Shown: piece by piece, positions 1 to 6,190 of the stretch
Position numbering within the stretch: the stretch's first letter is position 1
Layout: the number at the start of each line of letters is the position of its first letter
NCBI RefSeq assembly: GCF_002441695.1
Contig: NZ_JXJW01000015.1
Coordinates: forward strand, 1-64,000
Reading direction: 5' to 3'
Origin: Pseudolactococcus piscium
GTDB taxonomy: Bacteria; Bacillota; Bacilli; Lactobacillales; Streptococcaceae
DNA length: 64,000 nucleotides
Program-made: the position numbers and the translations under genes
Notes under the pieces: generated by a model
The model's input: the letters and a program-made list of their open reading frames with translations, nothing else
What the model was told of the DNA's origin: nothing
Database searches by the model: none

Positions 1-2
1 GT

Positions 3-818
3 AAGCCTAAGACTAAAGAGGGCAAGAATCTCGATAGAAATTGGTGGAGTGGGTTACAAAATACTTATAAGATACTTTGTCAAACTGGGGATAGAGTCAA
101 AGAAGGTGTTAATAAAGGACTTGATAAAATTGACTGGGGAGGTATCCTAAACAAAGCATTAGGACCTATTAAGACAGTGGGCGCGTTTGGAACAGGTTTC
201 TCAATTCAGGTTTTTGAAAACAATGGACTGGTTGCAGAAGAAGGGTCTAGATTTAGAGACTTTTCTGAACAAGGCTGGATTCAAAATAATCCAGGATATA
301 ACTTTGGCGTCTTTGCTGGTAAACTGTCTGGTATAATTCAAGCAGGTGGGGAATACTTTGCTTCAGCAACCATATTTACTGGAGGTAACGGACTTAGCAT
401 AGCGGCTTCCCCAGCAACAGGAGGAGCCAGTCTTGCAGGTTCTCCAGCAGCTACGGCGACAGCAGCAGCTGTTGCAGTTCATGGGACATTAGTATGGCAA
501 TCGAGCATACAAAGTTTTGCGACTGGGAGTAATTACGGGACTTCAAGTAATTCTCCTTGGGAAATTGATAACAGGCTTCCATTTGATAGAGAAACTGTAT
601 TAAGTGATAATACTTTTAAAAAGACTTCAAAAAATGTAAAAGGTGCTACAGTATACAAAAAAAATGGCAAGCAATATCACAGAGATACTCTACATAAAGG
701 AAAAGGGAGCCACCTAGAAGTATATGATAAAACCGGGAAACACTTAGGTGAGGGAGATCTACTAACTGGTGAAATCAAGCCAAATACTGCTGATCCAAGA
801 AAGAAATTGCCTAAATAA
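3..818 (+). CDS. C-terminal part of a polymorphic toxin, colicin E3-like nuclease tail (5' end outside window)
   Basis: The frame is open from the window edge, so the gene starts upstream; a GTG at 177 is only an internal codon. The visible 271 residues form a pre-toxin region with Gly/Ala-rich, probably hydrophobic stretches and then a lysine-rich tail. The tail has a tyrosine, an Asp-x-x-His pair, an H-L-E-V-Y motif, G-K-H-L-G and a TGE turn, ending in a basic DPRKKLPK. This order resembles the cytotoxic 16S rRNase domain of colicin E3 (Asp, His and Glu catalytic). By family knowledge such tails sit on LXG/WXG-type secreted antibacterial toxins in Gram-positives, but the N-terminal targeting domain is not visible here. 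The nuclease call is by eye and could be another small RNase of the same fold. Confidence 0.65.
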   Translation, partial: KPKTKEGKNLDRNWWSGLQNTYKILCQTGDRVKEGVNKGLDKIDWGGILNKALGPIKTVGAFGTGFSIQVFENNGLVAEEGSRFRDFSEQGWIQNNPGYNFGVFAGKLSGIIQAGGEYFASATIFTGGNGLSIAASPATGGASLAGSPAATATAAAVAVHGTLVWQSSIQSFATGSNYGTSSNSPWEIDNRLPFDRETVLSDNTFKKTSKNVKGATVYKKNGKQYHRDTLHKGKGSHLEVYDKTGKHLGEGDLLTGEIKPNTADPRKKLPK

Positions 819-863
819 AATTGATTAAGACTAAGGAAACCATAGCAGGAGTAAATAAATAAG

Positions 864-1619
864 ATGATAAAGAAAAAAATTAGATATAGAGATAATGATA
901 TTTACTCATTATCTGAAAGTAAACGTTTTTTCATTATTAATGATAATTATAAGGGTTTAGTTTTATATGATTTAAATTTTAACTTCATAAAAAAAATAAG
1001 TATTTCTGAAGAGTTATTGATTTATGAATTATATACTTCAAAAATTGATGACAAGATTGTCATTTTTGATGGGGAACATCAAAAATTATATATTTTAGAT
1101 TTATACCTAGAATCTAATATCGTTTCAATTGATAGAGATGAAATATTCTTGAATTACTTTAAATCTTGTAAGAATTCATTTATGTTAAGAGATAATAAGT
1201 TTGAATATCAATTTTCTTTTGATACTGGCCAGGAAGTTTCTCGAATTCAATATAAATATGAACATATTTTATCGATGAATGAAAATAAAATTCTTATAGA
1301 AAAAAATAATAAACTGTATATAATAAAGGATAAAAGTGAGTCTTACTTAGATAAAATCTATATTGATGATGTTTTTTATATTATCTCTAAAAATTATCTA
1401 ATAACTTTTAATGAAGAATGTTTGTTTGTTGAATTAAAAAAGTTTAGAAAACAAATAATTTCAATTAATCCAAACTATTTGTTACGAAAAGTCCTAATTA
1501 ATGATGATATATTAACTATACTAATGGATAGTAAAAATAATGAAAAAAGCGTTATATTTCAGTTAGATTTATTTGAAATTTTAACAAACAAAAAAACTAT
1601 ACCAATTGAATTGTACTAA
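864..1619 (+). CDS. Unrecognised 251-aa protein, candidate immunity protein of the preceding toxin
   Basis: I do not recognise this family. It begins 45 bases after the toxin stop with an AGGAG ribosome site about 12 bases before the ATG. It is very rich in Asn, Lys, Ile and Tyr, and alternates short hydrophobic runs with D/N/K turns (LYDLNF, IVIFDG, LYIIKD, LIEKNN), a pattern typical of repeated beta strands such as a propeller. There is no signal peptide or membrane segment, so it should be cytosolic. Position directly behind a toxin C-terminus is the only argument for an immunity role. It is much larger than the classical 84-aa colicin E3 immunity protein, so it would be a different inhibitor type if it does neutralise this toxin. 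Confidence 0.6.
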   Translation: MIKKKIRYRDNDIYSLSESKRFFIINDNYKGLVLYDLNFNFIKKISISEELLIYELYTSKIDDKIVIFDGEHQKLYILDLYLESNIVSIDRDEIFLNYFKSCKNSFMLRDNKFEYQFSFDTGQEVSRIQYKYEHILSMNENKILIEKNNKLYIIKDKSESYLDKIYIDDVFYIISKNYLITFNEECLFVELKKFRKQIISINPNYLLRKVLINDDILTILMDSKNNEKSVIFQLDLFEILTNKKTIPIELY

Positions 1620-1677
1620 TTGGTTTTAATACAGATAATATGGGAGTTTAACTTACACAGTTTTTATTTAACTTTGA

Positions 1678-1824
1678 TCCAACAATGATGGAGCCAAATT
1701 TGCTTATATAACTCAGGATGGGGTTTCCGTTGTGAGTAGAGAAGGAAAGTTAGTTACAGCATGGGGGAAAGATAATTTTGATGATTCGATGAATAAAATA
1801 ATAGTAGATTTACTAGGAAAGTAG
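1678..1824 (+). pseudogene. Orphan toxin C-terminal remnant
   Basis: This frame is open for 48 codons without a start and encodes a tail with GAKFAYITQDGVSVVSREG followed by a W-G-K-D-N-F-D-D segment and a basic end. Just upstream, another frame encodes F-N-F-D-P-T, which could join it through a frameshift near 1680-1690. It stops seven bases before the next gene, exactly where a toxin precedes its immunity gene. I read it as the leftover end of a displaced toxin module; the toxin class is not recognised. Confidence 0.55.
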
Positions 1825-1831
1825 GAGAGAA

Positions 1832-2080
1832 ATGTATAAAGATTTAGAAAAAATAATAAATAAATGGGATCCTGTAGACTTATTCCCTATGGCACCTAAA
1901 GATGAATATAAACAAGAAATATCTGATTTAGTGGATATATGCGAGGAGAATACTGAAATATCAGAAACAGAATTGTCAAAAGTAATAAAAATGATTTTTG
2001 AAAATCGTTTTGGAAAAGAAGTGATTTTTAAAAAAAATGAGCTGGAAATAGCTAAAAAAATAATAAGTGTCATCAGATAA
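1832..2080 (+). CDS. DUF1871-family small protein, probable immunity protein
   Basis: This 82-aa acidic protein begins after an AGGAG site (1823-1827). The N-terminal IINKWDPVDLFPMAPKDEY segment (residues 8-26) closely matches what I know of the DUF1871 family (Bacillus YugE type): W-D-P near the start, then a P-x-D-E-Y motif, then a helical acidic half with ELSKVIKMIFENRFG and a closing AKKI helix. Length fits the family. Members occur as free-standing proteins and next to secreted toxin modules. A toxin-tail remnant ends seven bases upstream, so an orphan immunity role is inferred. It lacks a signal peptide and should act in the cytosol. Confidence 0.7.
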   Translation: MYKDLEKIINKWDPVDLFPMAPKDEYKQEISDLVDICEENTEISETELSKVIKMIFENRFGKEVIFKKNELEIAKKIISVIR

Positions 2081-2197
2081 TTTATAAATTGAATGTAATA
2101 AATTATCTATACAGTGATATTTTAGAAGAATATCTACATTCTAATTTATTAAGTATCAACGTTTATTATGTTTTAAGTAATGCCATTGAGAGATTAA

Positions 2198-2398
2198 AAA
2201 AGGGATGCTACAAAAAAGAAGCAGCCCAAGCATACATCGTTGAATAGATTGCAAAGCTTAAACTACTGGGTAGGTAACCGAGTTAACGATGTGGTCAATA
2301 CTGTCGGTAATGCGGTCAATACTGTCAAGCGAAAAAAAGATAAAGGGATTATAAATTCAATCGCTTACAGTATTGCTAATGCTTGTAGATTGCTTTAA
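2198..2398 (+). pseudogene. Fragment of a polymorphic toxin pre-toxin region
   Basis: An open frame of 66 codons without a start codon encodes a lysine-rich stretch, then N-Y-W-V-G-N-R and repeated V-N-x-V units (NRVNDVVNTVGNAVNTVK), ending abruptly at TAA. The layout (Lys-rich linker, Asn/Trp motif, then regular V-x-x-G-V-N-type helix) is like the first 45 residues visible at the left window edge, so it is probably a second partial copy of the toxin backbone that was cut off when cassettes recombined. Confidence 0.5.
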
Positions 2399-2431
2399 AG
2401 GCCTCTGTTTCAAAAAAGGCCTCTGTTTTAA
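2397..2431 (+). repeat. Short tandem direct repeat
   Basis: Two 17-base units, AAAGGCCTCTGTTTCAA (2397-2413) and AAAGGCCTCTGTTTTAA (2415-2431), lie one base apart and differ at one position. They start at the stop codon of the toxin fragment. They could be a recombination scar or the remains of a terminator; no function is visible. Confidence 0.7.
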
Positions 2432-2464
2432 ATTTTGGATATAAGCACATCCGCTTTAATCTAA

Positions 2465-2569
2465 TCATTTGACGATACTGTCATCCCGGTCCTCATAGCC
2501 TCTATTATCCGATTTTATGAAGTTAGAGTACATCATGGAAATTGCACGTATACCCGTAGGGAAATAGAT
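2465..2569 (-). pseudogene. Reverse-strand protein fragment of unknown origin
   Basis: On the reverse strand a frame without a start encodes a protein-like end, Y-F-P-T-G-I-R-A-I-S-M-M-Y-S, then S-D-N-R-G-Y-E-D-R-D-D-S-I-V-K and a stop. Its composition differs from random translation of this AT-rich DNA, and the local sequence is more GC-rich than its flanks. I do not recognise the parent gene. It sits between toxin debris and small immunity-like genes, and may be a scrap of an inserted element. Confidence 0.3.
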
Positions 2570-2583
2570 GAAAAAGAAAAAGT

Positions 2584-2805
2584 ATGAATGTAGAAGAAAT
2601 CAGTAATGAGTTAGCTAAAATCAATCATTATTTAGAAAAATGTTTATGGATGGATTTTGAATTCGCTAAGATGAACAGTAGTGACATAATTGTTGCTGGT
2701 AGAAAAGATATAAGTAGTAATAATTTTTCTATTGATATCAATTTTGGGAGACCTTATTACTTATCAAGTCTATTATCTTGGCATATGGAAATAATGGATT
2801 TGTAG
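2584..2805 (+). CDS. Small unrecognised protein, possibly a frameshifted immunity gene
   Basis: The 73-aa frame encodes an acidic N-terminal helix (NVEEISNELAKINHYLEKCL) and a mixed second half with I-D-I-N-F-G-R-P-Y-Y-L. Near 2775 the other forward frame takes over with a plausible continuation, A-Y-G-N-N-G-F-V-V-S-F-Y-P-S-K, stopping at 2826-2828. A single-base indel there would give an 81-aa protein. Upstream is A-rich sequence without a strong ribosome site. No family is recognised; the location among cassette debris suggests an immunity gene. Confidence 0.4.
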   Translation: MNVEEISNELAKINHYLEKCLWMDFEFAKMNSSDIIVAGRKDISSNNFSIDINFGRPYYLSSLLSWHMEIMDL

Positions 2806-2847
2806 TTTCTTTTTATCCAAGTAAATAATTAAATAAGGAGGATATTT

Positions 2848-3237
2848 ATGCATAAACTACTTTCTATCAAAGAAGCAGTTGCAACAAGAAATTTAGAATT
2901 GATGAATTTAAATACAAGTACAATTGATTTATGTTTCGATGATTCAGCTGTAACCAGTTTTAAAAATTTTGATTTCATGGAAATTAATGAAGTATACGAT
3001 TGTAAAATTTATCTCTTTGGGGAGTTAGATGACTCTGGAGAACATTTAAAATACATTAAAGATGTTACAATTGGGAGCAAGGATGTCTCAGAGGTTTCCA
3101 ATGACAAGGGAGATGTATACTATATTGATAAAATATCTACAATTGATTTTTCTTATAAGGAAAAACTGTTGAATTACAAGTACACTAGAAAAGATATTAT
3201 TGAAGTGAATGATGTTGTTCATCCAGATTTTGAATGA
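2848..3237 (+). CDS. Unrecognised acidic 129-aa protein, possible orphan immunity protein
   Basis: A good AAGGAGG site lies seven bases before the ATG, so the gene is probably expressed. The protein is acidic (many D and E), cytosolic by composition, and shows an N-terminal helix (residues 1-20), then strands such as YDCKIYLFGELDD and a C-terminal basic patch followed by EVNDVVHPDFE. I know no matching family. It sits between immunity-like genes, is followed by the degenerate repeat also seen after the 125-aa gene at 4123, and has the size and charge usual for immunity proteins, but nothing more direct supports that role. Confidence 0.55.
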   Translation: MHKLLSIKEAVATRNLELMNLNTSTIDLCFDDSAVTSFKNFDFMEINEVYDCKIYLFGELDDSGEHLKYIKDVTIGSKDVSEVSNDKGDVYYIDKISTIDFSYKEKLLNYKYTRKDIIEVNDVVHPDFE

Positions 3238-3255
3238 AAATTTTATTGTGAACTA

Positions 3256-3345
3256 GATAAAAGGCACTCAATCACAAGACTGATAATAAAGTGATAGAAC
3301 CTTGACTAGTAAGGTCTAACTCACTAATCAAGTTGCCAATAGCTA
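3256..3345 (+). repeat. Degenerate island repeat, copy A
   Basis: This stretch and 4509-4596 share, in the same order and spacing, GATAAAA-GCA-TCA, then CCTTGAC-AGTAAG, then CAAGT and CAATAGCTA or TCAATAGCTA. Both copies start a few bases after the stop of a small immunity-like gene. Neither copy encodes a protein. It is likely a relic of a sequence that travelled with cassettes. Confidence 0.5.
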
Positions 3346-3376
3346 ACAAAAATTAGTTGTATTTATTGTACAAAAT

Positions 3377-3400
3377 TCAAAGGCCTTTTCTAGCCTTTTT
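3377..3400 (+). terminator. Weak rho-independent terminator
   Basis: AAAGGC (3379-3384) and GCCTTT (3393-3398) form a short stem around CTTTTCTA, followed by a T run and a second T tract at 3407-3413. It closes the transcript of the 129-aa gene. Confidence 0.5.
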
Positions 3401-3437
3401 GACTGTTTTTTTGTGTATCCAAAAATTAAAGGAGTGA

Positions 3438-3515
3438 AAAAAATGGTTCAAACAGAAAGCTGATTTTAGAAATAACACCCTAATGGGATCGTTTGATTTA
3501 GAAAAAATGAAATAG
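3438..3515 (+). pseudogene. Toxin-tail scrap upstream of the SUKH gene
   Basis: A 25-codon open stretch without a start encodes W-F-K-Q-K-A-D-F-R-N-N-T-L and then G-S-F-D-L-E-K-M-K with a stop at 3513-3515, eleven bases before the next gene. Basic, ending in Lys, and placed directly before an immunity gene, it is consistent with the very end of a lost toxin. It is too short to name. Confidence 0.35.
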
Positions 3516-3525
3516 AAAGAATCTA

Positions 3526-3855
3526 ATGGAAGTTATGAAGAATTACTATGTAGATGAAGAAAAATTTATATACCCAGAATCCTATAATAAATTAATAGAA
3601 TTAAACTTGGTGGATTTTGATGTATGGTATTTGATTGAGTCAGGTCAAGCGACTAGAAGATACCATGATTTGAAAGAACGTTATCCTAACAGAAAGTTAA
3701 TCCCCTTTGCAAGAAGGGATGATAATGATGATATAGCTTGTTTTGAGGTTGGTAAAAATAATAAAATTCAATTAATCCATGATTTCGCTACAAAAGGTTT
3801 TGAACAAAGAGGTGAATTTGAAGACTTATGGGAATGGGTAAAATCGGCTGTTTAG
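3526..3855 (+). CDS. SUKH (SMI1/KNR4) superfamily immunity protein
   Basis: The 109-aa protein carries the features of the SUKH/SMI1-KNR4 fold: an N-terminal Y-P-E-S-Y-x-K-L-I-x-L segment, D-F-D-V-W-Y-L-I, Y-P-N-R-K-L-I-P-F-A-R-R, D-D-N-D-D-I-A-C-F, I-H-D-F-A and a closing E-D-L-W-E-W-V helix. These proteins bind and inactivate secreted nuclease-type toxins, acting in the cytosol; the toxin partner is not fixed. A toxin-tail scrap ends 11 bases upstream, so this looks like an orphan immunity gene kept after its toxin was lost. The start could also be the ATG at 3535, nine bases in. Confidence 0.8.
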   Translation: MEVMKNYYVDEEKFIYPESYNKLIELNLVDFDVWYLIESGQATRRYHDLKERYPNRKLIPFARRDDNDDIACFEVGKNNKIQLIHDFATKGFEQRGEFEDLWEWVKSAV

Positions 3856-3936
3856 ACAATGGTTGCATACAATCGAGAGGAAGACATTGTCTAATGAAAT
3901 AGACCATACAGTGTTGAGTAAGGAAGCTTCTTATGT

Positions 3937-4096
3937 ATGCGCCATGCTCCATGGGACTATGATAATTTAATTGATTATGAAAAAATATGGTTTGAAGATG
4001 ATGCAGAGTCTGCTTTCGTTTCAAAAAACAAAAGCAATATGGGATTCTTAGTAGAATGTCGAGGTTCATAGAAATCAACTCGGATATGCTACTTAA
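3937..4096 (+). pseudogene. Frameshifted small immunity-like gene
   Basis: From ATG 3937 the frame reads M-R-H-A-P-W-D-Y-D-N-L, then E-K-I-W-F-E-D-D-A-E-S-A-F and G-F-L-V-E-C-R-G, then meets TAG at 4069. In the next frame the overlapping bases read E-V-H-R-N-Q-L-G-Y-A-T and stop at 4094-4096, a convincing continuation. One indel near 4060 would restore a protein of about 52 residues or the end of a longer one. The family is not recognised; context points to a dead immunity gene. Confidence 0.45.
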
Positions 4097-4122
4097 ACTC
4101 GTTCTGCTGTAAAGTTAGATTT

Positions 4123-4500
4123 ATGAGGATATATGAGATGATTGTTGTGAAAAAAGTGAGTTGGTTGGATGAGGATTCAGGAGAGGCCGAAGTTTTACTT
4201 TCAGATGATTTTTATGCTATTGAGTGCTTTTGTAGTGATTGTGATTTATCAGAAGGCGAGAGATTTACAGATATTATCTATGGATTTAATATTAGAAATA
4301 TTGTGAGAAGCTCCAATGAAGACTATGCAATAGAATCGGAAAAAGATACTTACCATATTAACGGAAAACTTGTGGATAAGGGAAGTAAGATTTTACAAAT
4401 AGGAGCGTTTAAAATAGATATATCTGATGGGGCTATTCCTAAGGATATTATGGTAAATGAGTATGTAGAAGTTGATATTCCAAGAATAGATATTTATTAA
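4123..4500 (+). CDS. Unrecognised acidic 125-aa protein, possible orphan immunity protein
   Basis: The protein is strongly acidic, with a beta-rich pattern: VVKKVSWLDEDSGEAEVLLS near the start, a cysteine pair in A-I-E-C-F-C-S-D-C, a central F-T-D-I-I-Y-G-F and a closing V-N-E-Y-V-E-V-D-I-P-R. A single-sheet domain is plausible. There is no signal peptide. The ATG at 4123 has no clear ribosome site; the in-frame ATG at 4138, with GAGG ten bases upstream, is an alternative start. It follows a broken immunity-like gene and is followed by repeat copy B, which argues for membership of the same cassette array. No biochemical role can be assigned. Confidence 0.55.
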   Translation: MRIYEMIVVKKVSWLDEDSGEAEVLLSDDFYAIECFCSDCDLSEGERFTDIIYGFNIRNIVRSSNEDYAIESEKDTYHINGKLVDKGSKILQIGAFKIDISDGAIPKDIMVNEYVEVDIPRIDIY

Positions 4501-4508
4501 AAATACAG

Positions 4509-4596
4509 GATAAAAAGCATTCACTATCTCATTGAACTCGAGTAGTAAACCCTTGACAAGTAAGTGGTACGCCACGAACCAAGTCATCAATAGCTA
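4509..4596 (+). repeat. Degenerate island repeat, copy B
   Basis: Second copy of the repeat at 3256-3345, starting nine bases after the stop of the 125-aa gene. Shared blocks are GATAAAA-GCA-TCA, CCTTGAC-AGTAAG and TCAATAGCTA. It marks the right end of the cassette array; the next gene is on the reverse strand. Confidence 0.5.
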
Positions 4597-4613
4597 TATC
4601 GCAGAAGAAATAT

Positions 4614-4650
4614 AAAAATCGTGTAGGAAGCTATTTCCCACACGATTTTT
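4614..4650. terminator. Bidirectional terminator at the island edge
   Basis: AAAAATCGTGT and ACACGATTTTT form a near-perfect stem with A and T runs on both sides, closing the rightward island transcript and the leftward lipoprotein gene. Confidence 0.8.
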
Positions 4651-4669
4651 AACAGTCTTTTTTCTCAGC

Positions 4670-5074
4670 TTAAAAACTACCGAGGTAGAAGGCAACTTTG
4701 TCCCCTTTTTTCAAGTGAATATCTGCTGCTCCCTTATCGGCCATTTTGCCATTGATATCGAACATCCAGTATTTTTTAGCTGTTTCATCTTGTTTTTTAC
4801 CATCGATTGATGTGATGAAGCCGCTTTTTTCTTCAACTTTAAAGGTGTCTTTGAGCGCTTCAAGTAAGGTTTGATCTTTTTTGATCGTTACCTTTTTTGT
4901 TTCGTCTACTTTTTTGTCATTTTCAAAGTCTAAGGTAATCGTTGCTGTATCCGCTGAAGCAGTACTAGGTTTAGTCGCTTCTCCCTTAGTTTGATTGCCA
5001 CAAGCCGCTAGGCTAAATGCAAACCCTAAAGCTGCAACAAGTGTTGCGCTTTTTTTGAATGTCAATAATGTCAT
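4670..5074 (-). CDS. Lipoprotein with a DUF4430-like domain
   Basis: The 134-aa product has a lipoprotein signal peptide: a basic start, a hydrophobic run and the lipobox L-A-A-C-G, so it should be anchored to the outer face of the membrane. After a Thr/Ser/Ala linker (about 30-45) comes a domain with T-I-T-L-D-F, VTIKKDQTLLEAL, G-F-I-T-S-I-D-G, YWMFDINGK and a last K-G-D-K-V-A-F-Y-L motif. That order fits DUF4430, a ubiquitin-like domain also found in transcobalamin-type proteins and ECF-transporter-associated lipoproteins. The ligand is unknown. It appears to be a single-gene transcript ending at the 4614-4650 terminator. Confidence 0.75.
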   Translation of the reverse strand: MTLLTFKKSATLVAALGFAFSLAACGNQTKGEATKPSTASADTATITLDFENDKKVDETKKVTIKKDQTLLEALKDTFKVEEKSGFITSIDGKKQDETAKKYWMFDINGKMADKGAADIHLKKGDKVAFYLGSF

Positions 5075-5171
5075 AATTAGTTCATCTCCCTAGAGTTATT
5101 GTACTATATTTTGCACATCTGATGAAGCAAAAGGCATCGGATCATGACTGGTATGCTAACTAAAGGCTAGG

Positions 5172-5945
5172 TCAAACTTGAATTTGGATGATATTGACCC
5201 CGCAATCTTCTATTTGTTTGAGCTTATCTGGACTTGAGAAGGTATCAGTAATCAGGTAATCGATATAGGAGAGGTCACAGCTTTTAAAGTTGGCCGACTC
5301 GCCTATCTTACGGTAGTCCGCGATACAAATCACGATCCCGCGGGTTTGCTTGACGATCACCTCATTAATTTTAGCTTCATGGATGACGGGTGTCGTTAGA
5401 CCACGTTCAGCGGAGATGCCGTAGCAGCCGATAATGGCAATATCAGCCTGTATGGCTTCAAAGAAGGCTTGGGCTGACTGCCCAATTAGCGCCTCTTTAG
5501 GGAAGCGGACTTCGCCACCTGATAAAAAGACAGAGGATTCCGAGTTATGATCAAGTGCCGCGACCTTGACATTGTTTGTAATGATCGTTACCTGTTTATG
5601 AATCAAATATTTGACTGCATCAAGGGCGGCAGAAGAAGAATTGATGAAGACTGTATTGCCATTTTTGACAAAGGAAGCAGCTGTCTTGGCTAAGGCTTCT
5701 TTAATCACTTCGATATTTTGGTTATCACACTTGTCAATCTCAAGTCCTGTTTTTGAAATCTTGGCCTTGCCATGACTGCGGTTAACTTTTCCCATTTGGG
5801 AAAGACTGGCTAGATCCCGTCGGATGGTTGTTTCGGATGTCTTAAGTGATAAGCTCAGTGCTTTTACGGTATGCGCCTGATCGTCTTTCAGCAGGTCTAG
5901 TAAGGTTTGCTGTCTAGCTTGAATGTTACGGATAGCATTTTTCAA
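5172..5945 (-). CDS. ulaR: DeoR/GlpR-family transcriptional regulator of the ascorbate operon
   Basis: The 257-aa protein has the N-terminal DeoR helix-turn-helix (R-Q-Q-T-L-L-D-L-L, then T-S-E-T-T-I-R-R-D-L, residues about 10-55) and a C-terminal sugar-phosphate sensor domain with N-S-S-S-A-A-L-D, T-N-N and G-G-E-V-R motifs. The start is TTG at 5945 with an AGGGG site in front; no better ATG exists. It diverges from the ula operon over a 245-bp region holding repeated half-sites, so it is most likely its repressor, by analogy with UlaR, whose ligand is L-ascorbate 6-phosphate. The symbol rests on context as much as sequence. Confidence 0.8.
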   Translation of the reverse strand: MKNAIRNIQARQQTLLDLLKDDQAHTVKALSLSLKTSETTIRRDLASLSQMGKVNRSHGKAKISKTGLEIDKCDNQNIEVIKEALAKTAASFVKNGNTVFINSSSAALDAVKYLIHKQVTIITNNVKVAALDHNSESSVFLSGGEVRFPKEALIGQSAQAFFEAIQADIAIIGCYGISAERGLTTPVIHEAKINEVIVKQTRGIVICIADYRKIGESANFKSCDLSYIDYLITDTFSSPDKLKQIEDCGVNIIQIQV

Positions 5946-5996
5946 AGTGATTCCCCTTTTAAGTTTTTATAAGCCTACGATAGTTATAAAAAAGTA

Positions 5997-6100
5997 TATA
6001 TGCTCATTTAAGTCCAGTATACGCTTTTTGGAAACGCTTTAAAAGCGGTATTATGGTATGTTAGCTTCATATGAGCTTAAAACGCTAAAACGAGCATATA
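5997..6100. promoter_or_regulatory. Repeated half-sites, candidate UlaR operators
   Basis: The intergenic region holds TATATGCTCATTTAAG (5997-6012), TCATATGAGCTTAA (6067-6080) and GAGCATATA (6092-6100). The first and last are inverted copies of the same half-site, and the middle one carries a related CATATGAGC. Spacing of roughly 70-95 bases would suit repression by looping. Assignment to the divergent DeoR regulator is inference. Confidence 0.5.
6029..6042 (+). promoter_or_regulatory. cre-like site upstream of ulaG
   Basis: TGGAAACGCTTTAA matches the catabolite-responsive element consensus at 12 of 14 positions. It lies in the ulaR-ulaG intergenic region, in line with CcpA control. Confidence 0.5.
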
Positions 6101-6107
6101 ACGTCCT

Positions 6108-6135
6108 TTGAAAGCGGTTTCTTTTTTGCTATCAT
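6108..6135 (+). promoter_or_regulatory. ula promoter with overlapping cre
   Basis: TTGAAA (6108-6113) and TATCAT (6130-6135) are 16 bases apart. A strong cre, TGAAAGCGGTTTCT (6109-6122, 13 of 14), overlaps the -35 box, so CcpA binding would block transcription when a preferred sugar is present. Confidence 0.65.
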
Positions 6136-6190
6136 AGTCTTGTAAAGGAAATAACAATCAATCTGAGTGAGACGAAAAGGAGTCGTAACA

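Noticed and set aside
1813-2073. Reverse-strand hydrophobic frame over the DUF1871 gene
   Set aside because: The forward frame matches a known family with a good ribosome site; the reverse frame is its AT-rich shadow.
2081-2583. Complete insertion sequence in the gene-poor stretch of the island
   Set aside because: No transposase frame or terminal inverted repeats; only toxin and unknown fragments are present.
3788-4078. Reverse-strand frame across the decayed immunity gene
   Set aside because: No start signal and no family likeness; the forward fragments explain the coding pattern.
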